Below, one piece after another: positions 26,196 to 34,931 of a DNA stretch of 64,000 nt. Every line of letters begins with the position of its first letter. Position 1 is the stretch's first letter. The notes under the pieces were generated by a model, which made no database searches, had not been told where the DNA came from, and worked only from the letters and a program-made list of their open reading frames with translations. This DNA comes from Labilibaculum sp. K2S (GTDB lineage: Bacteria; Bacteroidota; Bacteroidia; Bacteroidales; Marinifilaceae). The stretch spans positions 1 to 64,000 of the forward strand of contig NZ_JAUCMW010000023.1 of the NCBI RefSeq assembly GCF_030372765.1, written 5' to 3'. The position numbers and the translations under genes were made by a program.

Positions 26196-26213
26196 ACAAA
26201 GTCAAGACTTTGT
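26196..26213. repeat. perfect inverted repeat after the efflux operon
   Basis: ACAAAGTC-AA-GACTTTGT: 8-base arms, 61 bp downstream of the last efflux permease stop. No T run follows on the minus strand, so it is either a weak terminator or a protein site. Confidence 0.4.
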
Positions 26214-26273
26214 AAGCGCAAGTATTCTTTACGCCTGCAAGCTTCCTTCAGAATCAGACAAAAACTAACGTTA

Positions 26274-27392
26274 TTAAGCAACCTTTCGATACCGATTTAC
26301 GGCAATCCCTAGTATTGTAACAGCGTACACTCCCAGAATACTTAACTCCTTTGCAACATCCATAAATCCGGATCCCTTCAGCATAATCATTCTAATTATT
26401 TTAATGAAATAAGCGACAGGATTTAAATAATTCAGTTTTTGTCCCCACATGGGCATACTGTCTGTGGGCGTAAACAACCCACTCATCATGATAAAAATAA
26501 TCATGAAAAACCAGGCAATAAACATGGCTTGTTGCTGCGTATCGGTTTGGGTTGATATCAACAAGCCAATACCTAAAATAGTAAGCAGATAAACAAATGC
26601 AACTAAATAAATTAACCAAACCGAGCCTAAAATTGGAATTTTGAACACAAATGCAGCAAGCAGTAAACCAACTCCCAGTTCAAAAAACCCAATCACTAAA
26701 AACGGTATTAATTTCCCAATCAGAAATTGATACTTTTTAATTGGTGTAACGTTAATTTGTTCTATGGTACCAATTTCTTTTTCGCGCACAACATTCATCG
26801 CAGACAAAAACAGTCCAATTACAGTCACCAATAAAACCAAAATCCCAGGAAGCATATAGGGAATGTATTTCATTTCAGGATTGAACAAAAAGGAATATGT
26901 ATTTTGAACCTGAAGAATACCATTGGCTTTTCTCAGTGTTTGAAACCTGGCATTTACCTGCAAATTATATTCCTGTATTACCGATAAAATATAGGCATTG
27001 TATAATCCGGCAGCACTGGCATCTATTGCATTTACCAACACCTGAACCGCCGCAGGCTCCTTTTTATCCACCAACTTTCCAAAACCATTCTCAAAAACCA
27101 GAATCGCATCAACATCGTCCTTTAACAGCTCATCTTCAGCATTATTAATCGAAAAATCGATATCCTTAACGGTAAAAAAAGGAGAACCATTAAATTTTGA
27201 AATAAGTTCACGGGAATGGCTGGAAAGATCTTTATCAACAACAAACAAATTGGTGTTTTTCATTTCGTAAGTTGCTGCAAACACCAATACACACAGCTGA
27301 ATGATTGGCAAAACAAAAATTACAGGCAACATACTTTTGTTTCTAAAGATCTGTAGAAACTCTTTTTGTAATATGAATTTTATAGTGCGCAT
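26274..27392 (-). CDS. ABC-2 type efflux permease (second permease)
   Basis: Membrane component of a YhiH/YbhFSR-type export system. One N-terminal membrane helix (about 22-40) is followed by a periplasmic domain (45-175) and five C-terminal helices (about 178-365). A conserved cytoplasmic motif REKEIGTIEQINVTPIKKYQFLIGKLIPF lies at about 205. The C-terminal block SGLFTPTDSMPMWGQKLNYLNPVAYFIKIIRMIMLKG is the ABC-2 signature. It is the last gene of the operon, 50 bp after its paralogue. The IS110 insertion upstream separates both permeases from the ATPases they need. Confidence 0.9.
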   Translation of the reverse strand: MRTIKFILQKEFLQIFRNKSMLPVIFVLPIIQLCVLVFAATYEMKNTNLFVVDKDLSSHSRELISKFNGSPFFTVKDIDFSINNAEDELLKDDVDAILVFENGFGKLVDKKEPAAVQVLVNAIDASAAGLYNAYILSVIQEYNLQVNARFQTLRKANGILQVQNTYSFLFNPEMKYIPYMLPGILVLLVTVIGLFLSAMNVVREKEIGTIEQINVTPIKKYQFLIGKLIPFLVIGFFELGVGLLLAAFVFKIPILGSVWLIYLVAFVYLLTILGIGLLISTQTDTQQQAMFIAWFFMIIFIMMSGLFTPTDSMPMWGQKLNYLNPVAYFIKIIRMIMLKGSGFMDVAKELSILGVYAVTILGIAVNRYRKVA

Positions 27393-27442
27393 CTTTTATT
27401 TACGTTGCAGTTAAAAAAAATAATTTTAAAATTCGATGGGTA

Positions 27443-28549
27443 TTACTCCAATCTGATTTTAAATTTTTTGACGCTGAGACCAATAAATCCAGCAGTCATT
27501 CCAATAAGAATTAAGGTTTCTTTCCAAACAAATTCAAATCCAGCTCCCTTTAACATGATATTTTTGATGATGATAATGAACCATCGTGGTGGAATAATGT
27601 GACTGATGATTTGCAGAGGTACAGGCATATTCCGTAAAGGAAAAATGAAACCTGAAAGCAAAATTGTCGGCAGCATTAATGCAAACATCGAAAGCATCAT
27701 TGCAACCTGCTGACTGTCCGAAACTGTTGAAATAAAAATTCCTAAAGACAAAGCCATCAGAATAAACAAAAGACTCTCTGCCATAAGTAAGGCGAAACTA
27801 CCCAAAACCGGAACTCCAAATACAAAATAACCCATTCCGACAATTACCAAAGCATTAATAAAGGACAAAAACAGATAAGGCGTAACTTTCCCTAAGATAA
27901 TTTGCAAAGGACGCAACGGCGAAACCAGCAAAATCTCCATGGTTCCCATTTCCTTTTCACGTGCTATAGATATAGAAGTCATCATGGCAGAAACCAACAT
28001 CAATATCGTAGCCATAATTCCGGGAACAAACATAAAAACACTCTCCATATTGGGATTAAAATACATTCTTGTTTGGGGCATGATTTGACTGGGAATTATC
28101 TTCCCTCTATTAATTTCCAGATTGTAATTCTGAAGAATTCCCTGAAGATAATTCACCTCTAAACTTGCCATATTGGGTTCAGAAGCATCAGTCAGTATTT
28201 GCACCGAAGCTTTTGATCCTTTAATCAGATTTTTCCCGAAATCAGGCTCAAACACCAAAACCAGCTTCGTTTCTCCTTTTCGGAAAAGCTCATCTACCTG
28301 TGCAATGCCATCCAGACTCTCAACAAGTTTAAAATAACCTGAAGAGGTGATTTTATTAATGATTTCAGATGTATATTCATCTTTGGAATGATCAACAACA
28401 GCCATTTTAACATCTTTAAGATCGTTGGTAATTACAAAACCAAAAAGAAGCAACTGCACAATAGGCATTCCAAATAATATCAGCATCGATCTTTTATCGC
28501 GAAAAATGTGATAGAATTCTTTTTTCAGGAAACCGATAAATCGTTTCAT
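27443..28549 (-). CDS. ABC-2 type efflux permease (first permease)
   Basis: Paralogue of the next gene, with the same layout: N-terminal helix (20-40; MLILFGMPIVQLLLFGFVI), periplasmic domain (45-175), then five helices. The coupling region reads REKEMGTMEILLVSPLRPLQIILGKVTPY, and the C-terminal block SGFIFPLRNMPVPLQIISHIIPPRWFIIIIKNIMLKG is typical. The two permeases probably form a heterodimer. Its start lies directly downstream of the IS110 element, which may block read-through from the TetR-controlled promoter or supply a new one. Confidence 0.9.
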   Translation of the reverse strand: MKRFIGFLKKEFYHIFRDKRSMLILFGMPIVQLLLFGFVITNDLKDVKMAVVDHSKDEYTSEIINKITSSGYFKLVESLDGIAQVDELFRKGETKLVLVFEPDFGKNLIKGSKASVQILTDASEPNMASLEVNYLQGILQNYNLEINRGKIIPSQIMPQTRMYFNPNMESVFMFVPGIMATILMLVSAMMTSISIAREKEMGTMEILLVSPLRPLQIILGKVTPYLFLSFINALVIVGMGYFVFGVPVLGSFALLMAESLLFILMALSLGIFISTVSDSQQVAMMLSMFALMLPTILLSGFIFPLRNMPVPLQIISHIIPPRWFIIIIKNIMLKGAGFEFVWKETLILIGMTAGFIGLSVKKFKIRLE

Positions 28550-28721
28550 TCGTAATTATTTAATTTAACATTTTAAATATCAATATCTTATAAACCAGTT
28601 AGGATGTTTCAAATTTTCATTCTCATGCTCTTGGCAATACTCTTTTGTCCTTAACTGATTAGGTCAGTTTCATGCGCGTTGTTAAAGCGTACAGTAAAAA
28701 TCGACCTTATTTTTTTGCAGC

Positions 28722-29957
28722 TTATGCTGCAGTTAATTTTTCTAATTGTTGCTTATAGTACGCTATTAAGCGGTCTCTTCTAAAATTATTTAGATGGTCT
28801 GCCCCAAGCTCATTAAATGCAACTTTATCTTTTATGATAAAATAGGTGGCTATTAATATTTTGTGTCCCAATGCTATTATTGCTTTTTTCTTTCCTCTTC
28901 GTCCTGCAAGGCTTTTGTACTTTGCACTTAGATAAGTGTTTTTTGTCCGGGAGGCTGCCCAACCACATTCGACTAAAAGACTGCGCAAATATTTATTCCC
29001 GTAGGTGATGCGTCCACTTTTGTTCTTTCCGGCTGATTCGTTACTCCCGGGACAAACTCCGGCCCAAGATGCCAAATGGTTTTGGTCTGGGAATTGTTCC
29101 ATATCCACACCTACTTCTGCAATTATTTTATTTGCCCCATCTTTCCCAACCCCGGGAATACTTTCCAAAAGTTCCTGTTCAATTTTAAAGGGCTCGATGC
29201 AGTTGTTTATCTGGGCTTCAACTTCCGATACTGTACTTTCAACCTTGGAAATGTTTCCCATTATGGTTTTTAACATGAACTTGTGGTGAGGCGTTATGTA
29301 ACCCGTTAAAGCTTCTTTTATATCTTCCCGGCTGGCTTTTACCCTGCCATGTACATACTGCAAAAGCTGCTCCGGACGATAATCCTCGCAGGACAAAATA
29401 TGGTTGATGATTTTTGTGCCTGTTGCGCCAAATACATCGTTTAATACACTCGAAAGTTTAATGTTCGCATCTTCAAGTATCTTTTGAAAACGGTTCCTCT
29501 CTGCAGAGATTTGATTGGTAAGCTTTGTCTTATAACGGGTCAAATCACGCAGTTCCCTTATTCTGCGTTCCGGTATGAAACTACCCTTTAGCAAACCACT
29601 TAAAAGTAACTTTGCCAACCAACGACTGTCCTTTTTGTCTGTTTTATGACCTGGCACATTTTTAACATGCCTGGCATTAACCAACAGAATCATAAAATCG
29701 TCTCCCAATACATTAAAAACCGGCTTCCAGTAAACCCCTGTGCTTTCCATTGCAACATGGGTAACTTTGTTTTTCAATAACCACTCTCTCAATTTTATCA
29801 AAGAACTTGTAAAACTCTTAAAACTTTTTGTTTGTGTTTTTATACCTTTGCCTTGGATGGTTGCTACTATTATGTCTTTGTGTACATCCATCCCACTGCC
29901 GCATTCAACGACTTGTTCAAATTCGATAACTTCTTTTTCTTTCATAGCTCTTAGCAA
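28722..29957 (-). CDS. IS110-family transposase (DEDD recombinase)
   Basis: RNA-guided recombinase of the DEDD_Tnp_IS110/Transposase_20 type. The RuvC-like N-terminal domain has the acidic residues in GMDVHKDIIVA, AMESTGVYW and KTDKKDSRWLAKLL. A coiled middle follows. The C-terminal Transposase_20 domain has ESIPGVGKDGANKIIAEVG, LASWAGVCPGSNESAGKNKSGRITYG and the conserved Ser-rich loop. At 411 residues with no internal stop it looks functional. The first ATG (29957) and a second four codons later (MKEKEV) are both possible starts. Confidence 0.95.
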   Translation of the reverse strand: MLRAMKEKEVIEFEQVVECGSGMDVHKDIIVATIQGKGIKTQTKSFKSFTSSLIKLREWLLKNKVTHVAMESTGVYWKPVFNVLGDDFMILLVNARHVKNVPGHKTDKKDSRWLAKLLLSGLLKGSFIPERRIRELRDLTRYKTKLTNQISAERNRFQKILEDANIKLSSVLNDVFGATGTKIINHILSCEDYRPEQLLQYVHGRVKASREDIKEALTGYITPHHKFMLKTIMGNISKVESTVSEVEAQINNCIEPFKIEQELLESIPGVGKDGANKIIAEVGVDMEQFPDQNHLASWAGVCPGSNESAGKNKSGRITYGNKYLRSLLVECGWAASRTKNTYLSAKYKSLAGRRGKKKAIIALGHKILIATYFIIKDKVAFNELGADHLNNFRRDRLIAYYKQQLEKLTAA

Positions 29958-30130
29958 TTTTGTTTCGCAACTCTAAGCTAAGGGCTATTTTGCTGGCAAA
30001 CCACAAATTACATGTCCTTTTGTAGCTGCTCATTTAAGTTTTTATCCCAGCGATCCGGGTTTCATGTGTCTAAAATTTGTTTAAAGATGTCACATGGAAC
30101 TCCCAAATTGCAAGCATATTCCTGTGTGTA
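29958..30130 (-). ncRNA. candidate IS110 bridge-RNA region
   Basis: In the IS110 group the non-coding end upstream of the recombinase encodes a structured bridge RNA that pairs with donor and target DNA. Here the 5' non-coding end is the longer one and is the place such an RNA would be encoded. I did not derive a secondary structure or guide loops. The call rests on position and family knowledge only. Confidence 0.3.
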
Positions 30131-30187
30131 AAGCCTTTTATATGGGTATTCCATCTGTTTATATTTTTAGTAAATCCGTTCAGATTC

Positions 30188-30934
30188 TTACTCTTTGTAA
30201 TTGCTTTTTCTTGCCAAACGAAGAAAAACCTCATCCATATCTTTGGCTTCGAATTTATTTTTTAGTCCTTCCGGAGTATCCAAGGCTTCAATTCTTCCAT
30301 CAACCATTATTGAAACCCGGTTGCAATACTCTGCCTCATCCATATAGTGAGTGGTTACAAAAACGGTAATTCCATTTCGGGAAGCTTCGTAAATCAGATC
30401 CCAAAACTGCCTTCGGGTAACCGGATCAACCCCTCCGGTTGGTTCATCTAAAAACACGATTTCAGGATTGTGAAAAATAGCAACGGAAAAAGCCAGCTTC
30501 TGCTTCCAACCAAGAGGCAGTTCACCAATTCGTTTGTTTCGGGCATGAACCAAATCCAGTTTTTTCAACAAATCATCCGATTTCGACTTGATATCCTTCG
30601 AAGACATTCCATAAATACCGGCATAGAAACGAATGTTCTCAAAAACAGTTAAATCCTCATACAAAGAAAACTTCTGACTCATGTAACCAATATTTCGCTT
30701 CAGTTCTTCCCTTTGTTTGTAAACATCTAAGCCGGCAACCATTATTTCTCCGGATGTAGGATACGAAAGTCCACATAATATTTTCATTGCAGTAGTCTTT
30801 CCGGCTCCATTTGCACCCAAAAAGCCAAAAATCTCACCCTTATATACATCAAAAGACAAATCATCATTTGCTGTAAACGAGCCAAACTTTTTAGTCAAGT
30901 TTCTTACTGATATTACTTTGTTATCTGAATTCAT
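30188..30934 (-). CDS. ABC transporter ATPase (efflux, second ATPase)
   Basis: Nucleotide-binding protein of the export system. Walker A GANGAGKTT, Q-loop YMSQKFSLYEDLTVFENI, a degenerate signature LPLGWKQKLAFSVA (in place of LSGGQ), Walker B EIVFLDEPTGGVDP and the H-loop VTTHYMDEAE. The start ATG at 30934 overlaps the stop of the upstream ATPase (ATGA arrangement), supporting translational coupling. The longer frame to 30973 would overlap further and is less likely. The altered signature also occurs in YbhF-like ATPases. The IS110 element follows directly. Confidence 0.92.
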   Translation of the reverse strand: MNSDNKVISVRNLTKKFGSFTANDDLSFDVYKGEIFGFLGANGAGKTTAMKILCGLSYPTSGEIMVAGLDVYKQREELKRNIGYMSQKFSLYEDLTVFENIRFYAGIYGMSSKDIKSKSDDLLKKLDLVHARNKRIGELPLGWKQKLAFSVAIFHNPEIVFLDEPTGGVDPVTRRQFWDLIYEASRNGITVFVTTHYMDEAEYCNRVSIMVDGRIEALDTPEGLKNKFEAKDMDEVFLRLARKSNYKE

Positions 30935-31857
30935 TCCTGAACAGTATTTTGTTGACTCAAGGCCATAAAACAATCCTCTATACCTGCTGCAATTTGTTTA
31001 ATTTCAACATGATCCTGCCCTTTCGATTTTAAATAATCTTTCAAATCCGAAAGCACAACAACATCTCTAACATCTGTATAGTGAACACTTTGACCAAATA
31101 AAAAAACAGAATTAACAAATGGATAAGCACGTAAATCCAACAAAAGCTGATAGGTATCTTTTGCTTCAAAAGAGTACAAATCTTTTTCGAAATTGGCGAT
31201 TATACCAGACGGGCTATCCAAACTTAGTATTTCGCCTGATTGCATTAAAGCAACTCTTTCGCATAAATTTGCCTCATCCATATAAGGAGTAGCCACAACT
31301 ATGGTAATTCCTTTAGTTTTTAAACCTTTCAGCATCTGCCAAAACTCACTTCTCGAAACCGCATCAACACCTGTTGTAGGTTCATCTAAAAGCAATATTT
31401 TAGGCTGATGAATCAGCGCACAGCAAAGAGCCAGTTTTTGCTTCATTCCGCCGGATAATTTGCCCGCCGGTCTGTTCTTAAAAGGTTCAATCTGCACCCA
31501 AATATCCCGAATCATATCCATATTGTCTTCAATTCGGGTATTAAAGACTGTTGCGAAGAAATTCAGATTTTCCAAGACTGTTAAATCCTGATAAAGAGAA
31601 AACTTACCCGGCATATAGCCTAATATATTTCTAATGTGTTTGTATTCCTTCACCATCTCGAAACCGCACAATGCAGCTGAACCGGAATCGGGAAGTAAGA
31701 GAGTCGCAAGCAGGCGAAACAGGGTTGTTTTCCCTGCACCATCAGGCCCTATTAATCCGAACAATTCTCCCGATTCAATATTCAGATTAATCTCTTTAAG
31801 AGCTGAAACATCACCGTAAGATTTCGATAAATTATTTATACTAATAGTAGAGTTCAT
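30931..31857 (-). CDS. ABC transporter ATPase (efflux, first ATPase)
   Basis: Walker A GPDGAGKTT (about 36-44), Q-loop YMPGKFSLYQDLTVLENL, canonical signature LSGGMKQKLAL, Walker B ILLLDEPTTGVDAVSR; the H-loop reads VATPYMDEAN, with Pro where His is usual. A C-terminal extension (about 225-308) is typical of the DrrA/YhiH class. With its neighbour it would form an asymmetric ATPase pair: one site with good signature and poor H-loop, the other with the opposite. The two are homologous to the two halves of YbhF/YhiH. It is separated from hlyD by 3 bases. Confidence 0.92.
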   Translation of the reverse strand: MNSTISINNLSKSYGDVSALKEINLNIESGELFGLIGPDGAGKTTLFRLLATLLLPDSGSAALCGFEMVKEYKHIRNILGYMPGKFSLYQDLTVLENLNFFATVFNTRIEDNMDMIRDIWVQIEPFKNRPAGKLSGGMKQKLALCCALIHQPKILLLDEPTTGVDAVSRSEFWQMLKGLKTKGITIVVATPYMDEANLCERVALMQSGEILSLDSPSGIIANFEKDLYSFEAKDTYQLLLDLRAYPFVNSVFLFGQSVHYTDVRDVVVLSDLKDYLKSKGQDHVEIKQIAAGIEDCFMALSQQNTVQE

Positions 31858-31860
31858 ATG

Positions 31861-32745
31861 CTATTTGAATCTAATTTCTCCCGGCATTCCAATCTTCAAA
31901 CGTCCGTCATTTACCACCTTAACCTTAAGAGCATAAACCAGTTTCACACGTTCCTTTTTTGTTTGGATAATTTTGGGTGTAAATTCAGATTGGGAAGAAA
32001 TCCAAGTCACTTTCCCCTGAAGCATTTCATTCTCCTCTTTATTTTTATCAATCAATACCTTCACCTCTTGACCAATTTTAAGCTCCGAAAGCTGATCACC
32101 GCTGATGTAAACCCGTAAATCCAGTGTCCTCAAATCGGCTAATTTAAATAGTGGTGTTCCTGTGTTCACCATTTCATAAGCTTCATGATATTTTTCTAAA
32201 ACCGTAGCGGTCTCAGGCACATATATCTTACTTTTCTCAATTAAATCGTTTAAGGATTCAATTTTTCGATCAAGACTTTCCAACTCTCCCAAAACCTTGG
32301 CATTCTCGGTTTTAACCGATTGTATTTGCTTCTGAGCAAGCAAAATTCCACCATTAACATCATCAACATCTTTGCTGGTTGCTGCGCCGTCTGCAAACAT
32401 TTTATCAATTCTTGATTTATCTTTTTCAAGGATAGAAATCTGTTCCTGATAAACCGCTATGCGAGAAAGGATATTCTTCACTCCTGAGGCTACGGCTGAT
32501 TTTTGTGCTTTTAACTGCTCTCTTTGCAGATACAACTGAATGGTATCAATAAGTCCCACCTGCTTTGCCTCTGAAAATACATCTCCCTCATTTACATCAA
32601 GAGCAAGTATTTTACCGCTGTTTTCAGCTGAAATCATATATTCTGTAGCCTCAAAATTTCCAAAAGCATCCGACTCGGTTTCATTTTGATTGCAACCAAA
32701 AGAAAAGAAAAGAATGGCTGCTCCTATAATTGTAGTTAATTTCAT
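31861..32745 (-). CDS. HlyD-family periplasmic adaptor lipoprotein (efflux)
   Basis: Membrane-fusion protein bridging the ABC pump and TolC. Lipoprotein signal MKLTTIIGAAILFFSFGC with Cys18. The first lipoyl half is at about 40-60 (LDVNEGDVFSEAKQVGLIDT), then a long coiled-coil hairpin (about 70-170), the second lipoyl half (YVPETATVLEKYHEAYEMVNTGTPLFKLAD) and a beta-barrel (LRVYISGDQLSELKIGQEVKVLID, GKVTWISSQSEFTPK). At 294 residues it is short like YbhG/YhiI. It is the third gene of the operon, after the regulator and the TolC protein. Confidence 0.93.
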   Translation of the reverse strand: MKLTTIIGAAILFFSFGCNQNETESDAFGNFEATEYMISAENSGKILALDVNEGDVFSEAKQVGLIDTIQLYLQREQLKAQKSAVASGVKNILSRIAVYQEQISILEKDKSRIDKMFADGAATSKDVDDVNGGILLAQKQIQSVKTENAKVLGELESLDRKIESLNDLIEKSKIYVPETATVLEKYHEAYEMVNTGTPLFKLADLRTLDLRVYISGDQLSELKIGQEVKVLIDKNKEENEMLQGKVTWISSQSEFTPKIIQTKKERVKLVYALKVKVVNDGRLKIGMPGEIRFK

Positions 32746-32856
32746 ATGCTTTTTATTTGTTTTTTAGTTGCCATATGGAACTTATCATCAATAAATAATT
32801 ATTCTTGTATGTGAGATAATAATTATTTAATCATGCACGTTTCATTTTATTGATAT

Positions 32857-34146
32857 TTAAATTCCTTTGATTCGTTTAAATTCAGCCAATGATTGCTGTA
32901 ATTGAGTTGCATGGTATTCTTTATTTAATTTCGCTTGAATCTCCTTATTCAAATCCTCTAAATAATCACTTGAAGTAATCACTCCATTATCCAACTGCGA
33001 GGCTGAACTTCTGCTAATTTCCTCCTGCAATCCGATGATGGCATCATCCTTTTCCAGTAAAATTTCGAATTTCCTGATCTCACTGCTTTCCTCCCCCAAA
33101 TTAATAAGTTGATTTTGCGTAAAACTCAACTCCTGGGTTCCCAATAAATCTTTTTGAATCCCAATTACTTTTTGCTTTCTGCGATTTGATTTCCAATCGA
33201 AAATATTCCAGGAAATTTTTGCTCCCAACATGTAATAAGTATCAAATTCATCCTTCAATTGATTGTAACCGGGATTTCCATATCCCATCTGACCAAAAGC
33301 AGACACCACTGGATACCGGTCTTTCTTCAAAAGTTCTTTTTGAGCATCCAACAATGATTGCCGGCTTAAGTACCATTGATATTCGGGTCTATTTTTAGAT
33401 TCCAAACCATTAACATTTACTGATGGTTGATCAAATTCTGTTTCTTCGAGTTTTGTATTCACACTCAAACTGCGCCCCATTAGCTGAGAAAGAACATTAA
33501 ATGAGGATTCCTCATGAGCATTTAGTTCCAGCACCTGCTGTTCTATTAAAAGCAATTCAGACTCCATAATTTTCAGATTGGCAGGAAGCACCATACCATT
33601 CTCCACAGCAGATTTCAATTGCTGTAAGCGTTTAATAATGGTATTTTGTTTATCAAGTATGACCAATTTACTTTTTCGAACCAACAAAATTCCAAAATAG
33701 GCCATATTAACGCGTTCACGAAGTTGATACATCTGAATCTCCAGATTTTTAATTTCAACCTCCGACGATTTCCTCTCTACCTCAATTCTATCTTGAGTTT
33801 TTCCGCCATCATATATCAACTGCTCCACATCTAAGTTTAGCGAGTATCTATCTTTTGGCGCTTTGGGCGTATTCATTCCAGGAAATGAAATACCTGTTAC
33901 ATCGGACTGATAACTGAGGCTTCCATTGGCATAAATCTTTGGTAAATAGGCAAGCTTCAAATTCTCAGTATTCAAATCCGAAGATTTACTCAAAAGTTCC
34001 TTTCCTTTCATTAATGGGAAAAATTCCTGAACTTCTTTCTGACATTGATCCAAACTAAGAACCTCTTCCTGAGACCATCCTATCTGAATCTTAAAAAAAA
34101 CAATCAGCAAAATAATGTATTTGCTTTTTCTACAAATTGATATCAT
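32857..34146 (-). CDS. TolC-family outer-membrane efflux channel
   Basis: Outer-membrane exit duct for the ABC pump. The start at 34146 gives a signal peptide (MISICRKSKYIILLIVFFKIQIGWSQ). The mature part has the two TolC repeats of long coiled helices (80-200 and 280-430) with Leu/Ala/Glu heptads, and barrel segments ANGSLSYQSDVTG and YYMLGAKISWNIFDWKSNRRK. Family signature YDGGKTQDRIEVERKS is near 115. It begins 10 bases after the TetR gene, so it is in the same transcript. Confidence 0.92.
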   Translation of the reverse strand: MISICRKSKYIILLIVFFKIQIGWSQEEVLSLDQCQKEVQEFFPLMKGKELLSKSSDLNTENLKLAYLPKIYANGSLSYQSDVTGISFPGMNTPKAPKDRYSLNLDVEQLIYDGGKTQDRIEVERKSSEVEIKNLEIQMYQLRERVNMAYFGILLVRKSKLVILDKQNTIIKRLQQLKSAVENGMVLPANLKIMESELLLIEQQVLELNAHEESSFNVLSQLMGRSLSVNTKLEETEFDQPSVNVNGLESKNRPEYQWYLSRQSLLDAQKELLKKDRYPVVSAFGQMGYGNPGYNQLKDEFDTYYMLGAKISWNIFDWKSNRRKQKVIGIQKDLLGTQELSFTQNQLINLGEESSEIRKFEILLEKDDAIIGLQEEISRSSASQLDNGVITSSDYLEDLNKEIQAKLNKEYHATQLQQSLAEFKRIKGI

Positions 34147-34156
34147 TTCAACAGAA

Positions 34157-34765
34157 TTAAATTTTAATTGATTGAATAACAAAGTCTGCAACACGATCTG
34201 ATCTGGATTTCAGCACTTCACCCATGTCTTCATTTTCATACAGAAATTTCTCTGATAAAGGCCGGCTTACAAATGGGAAAACAGATAAACTGATGATATT
34301 AAGAATTAACTCTCTGGGATCAATCGGTCTTATTATTCCTGATTTAACAGCTTCATTAATTTGAAATGCTGTCTTTTTCTTTCCCTCCAAAACTCCTTCA
34401 ATATCCATCAGCTTAAGTATTCTGGCAGGATCCGTATTCACTTCATTAATCACAAAATTGGGAATGAATGGGTATTCAATCAACACTTCGTGATAGTGTT
34501 TGCAAATATTCCTGATTTTTTGAAACAATTCAGAATCATCTGCTAAAAAGGCGGCCAACGGGCGAAGCATTTTTTTTAATGCTTCATCAAAAACCTGTTC
34601 AAATAATTTTTCTTTATTCCGATAGTAATAATGGAGCAAAGCTTTATTTATTCCTGCACGATCTGCAATCTCCTGCATTCTGGCTCCGGCTAATCCTTTT
34701 TGTGCAAAAATAGTTCTTGCAGCAATTAGAATATTCTCTTGGGTCTCGACTGATTTCTTTTCCAT
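34157..34765 (-). CDS. TetR-family repressor of the efflux operon
   Basis: N-terminal helix-turn-helix (about 8-55: ILIAARTIFAQKGLAGARMQEIADRAGINKALLHYYYRNKEKLFEQ split over helices 1-4). The C-terminal ligand-binding part contains PLAAFLADDSELFQKIRNI and a FVINEVNTDP segment. Start chosen at ATG 34765: the open frame reaches a TTG at 34783, but that codon lies inside the operator. It heads the operon TetR-TolC-HlyD-ATPase-ATPase-permease-permease. Two identical-type operators surround its promoter, so it represses itself and the pump. The inducing drug is unknown. Confidence 0.94.
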   Translation of the reverse strand: MEKKSVETQENILIAARTIFAQKGLAGARMQEIADRAGINKALLHYYYRNKEKLFEQVFDEALKKMLRPLAAFLADDSELFQKIRNICKHYHEVLIEYPFIPNFVINEVNTDPARILKLMDIEGVLEGKKKTAFQINEAVKSGIIRPIDPRELILNIISLSVFPFVSRPLSEKFLYENEDMGEVLKSRSDRVADFVIQSIKI

Positions 34766-34775
34766 TTCTATTTTA

Positions 34776-34791
34776 TTAACCAATTGGTTAA
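34776..34791. promoter_or_regulatory. TetR operator O1
   Basis: Perfect palindrome TTAACCAATTGGTTAA, downstream of the -7 box and covering the expected transcription start. Occupancy would block RNA polymerase. Confidence 0.8.
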
Positions 34792-34793
34792 TG

Positions 34794-34824
34794 CAAATGT
34801 ATTGCTTTTTTTTATCCCTCCAAA
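34794..34824 (-). promoter_or_regulatory. promoter of the TetR/efflux operon
   Basis: On the minus strand: -33 TTTG (34824-34821), 19-base spacer, -7 TACATTTG (34801-34794). Exact match to the Bacteroidetes consensus in sequence and spacing. It lies between the two operators. Confidence 0.75.
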
Positions 34825-34840
34825 TAAATTTGCTATTTTT

Positions 34841-34856
34841 TTAACCAAATGGTTAA
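34841..34856. promoter_or_regulatory. TetR operator O2
   Basis: TTAACCAAATGGTTAA differs from O1 only in the central base pair region and lies 16 bp upstream of the -33 box. The centre-to-centre distance from O1 is 65 bp. Confidence 0.75.
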
Positions 34857-34931
34857 AAAAATACACAACAAAAAAACTCCCACCAATTCCTGATGAGAGC
34901 TTTCCTAATGTGTATTAAAACTTACAAAAAA

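Larger units (their letters stand above)
28590..30140 (-). mobile_element. IS110-family insertion sequence inside the efflux operon
   Basis: The element contains one transposase gene flanked by about 130-160 bp (3' side) and up to 230 bp (5' side) of non-coding DNA. It separates the ABC ATPase (stop at 30188) from the permease (start at 28549), genes normally a few bases apart in this operon type. IS110 elements have no long inverted repeats and often no target duplication, so the ends cannot be set by eye. The given limits are estimates within 28555-28715 and 30000-30187. Confidence 0.75.

Noticed and set aside
30094-30369. Plus-strand ORFs in the IS110 flank and ATPase gene
   Set aside because: They overlap a well-supported minus-strand ATPase and have no recognisable domain; shadow frames.
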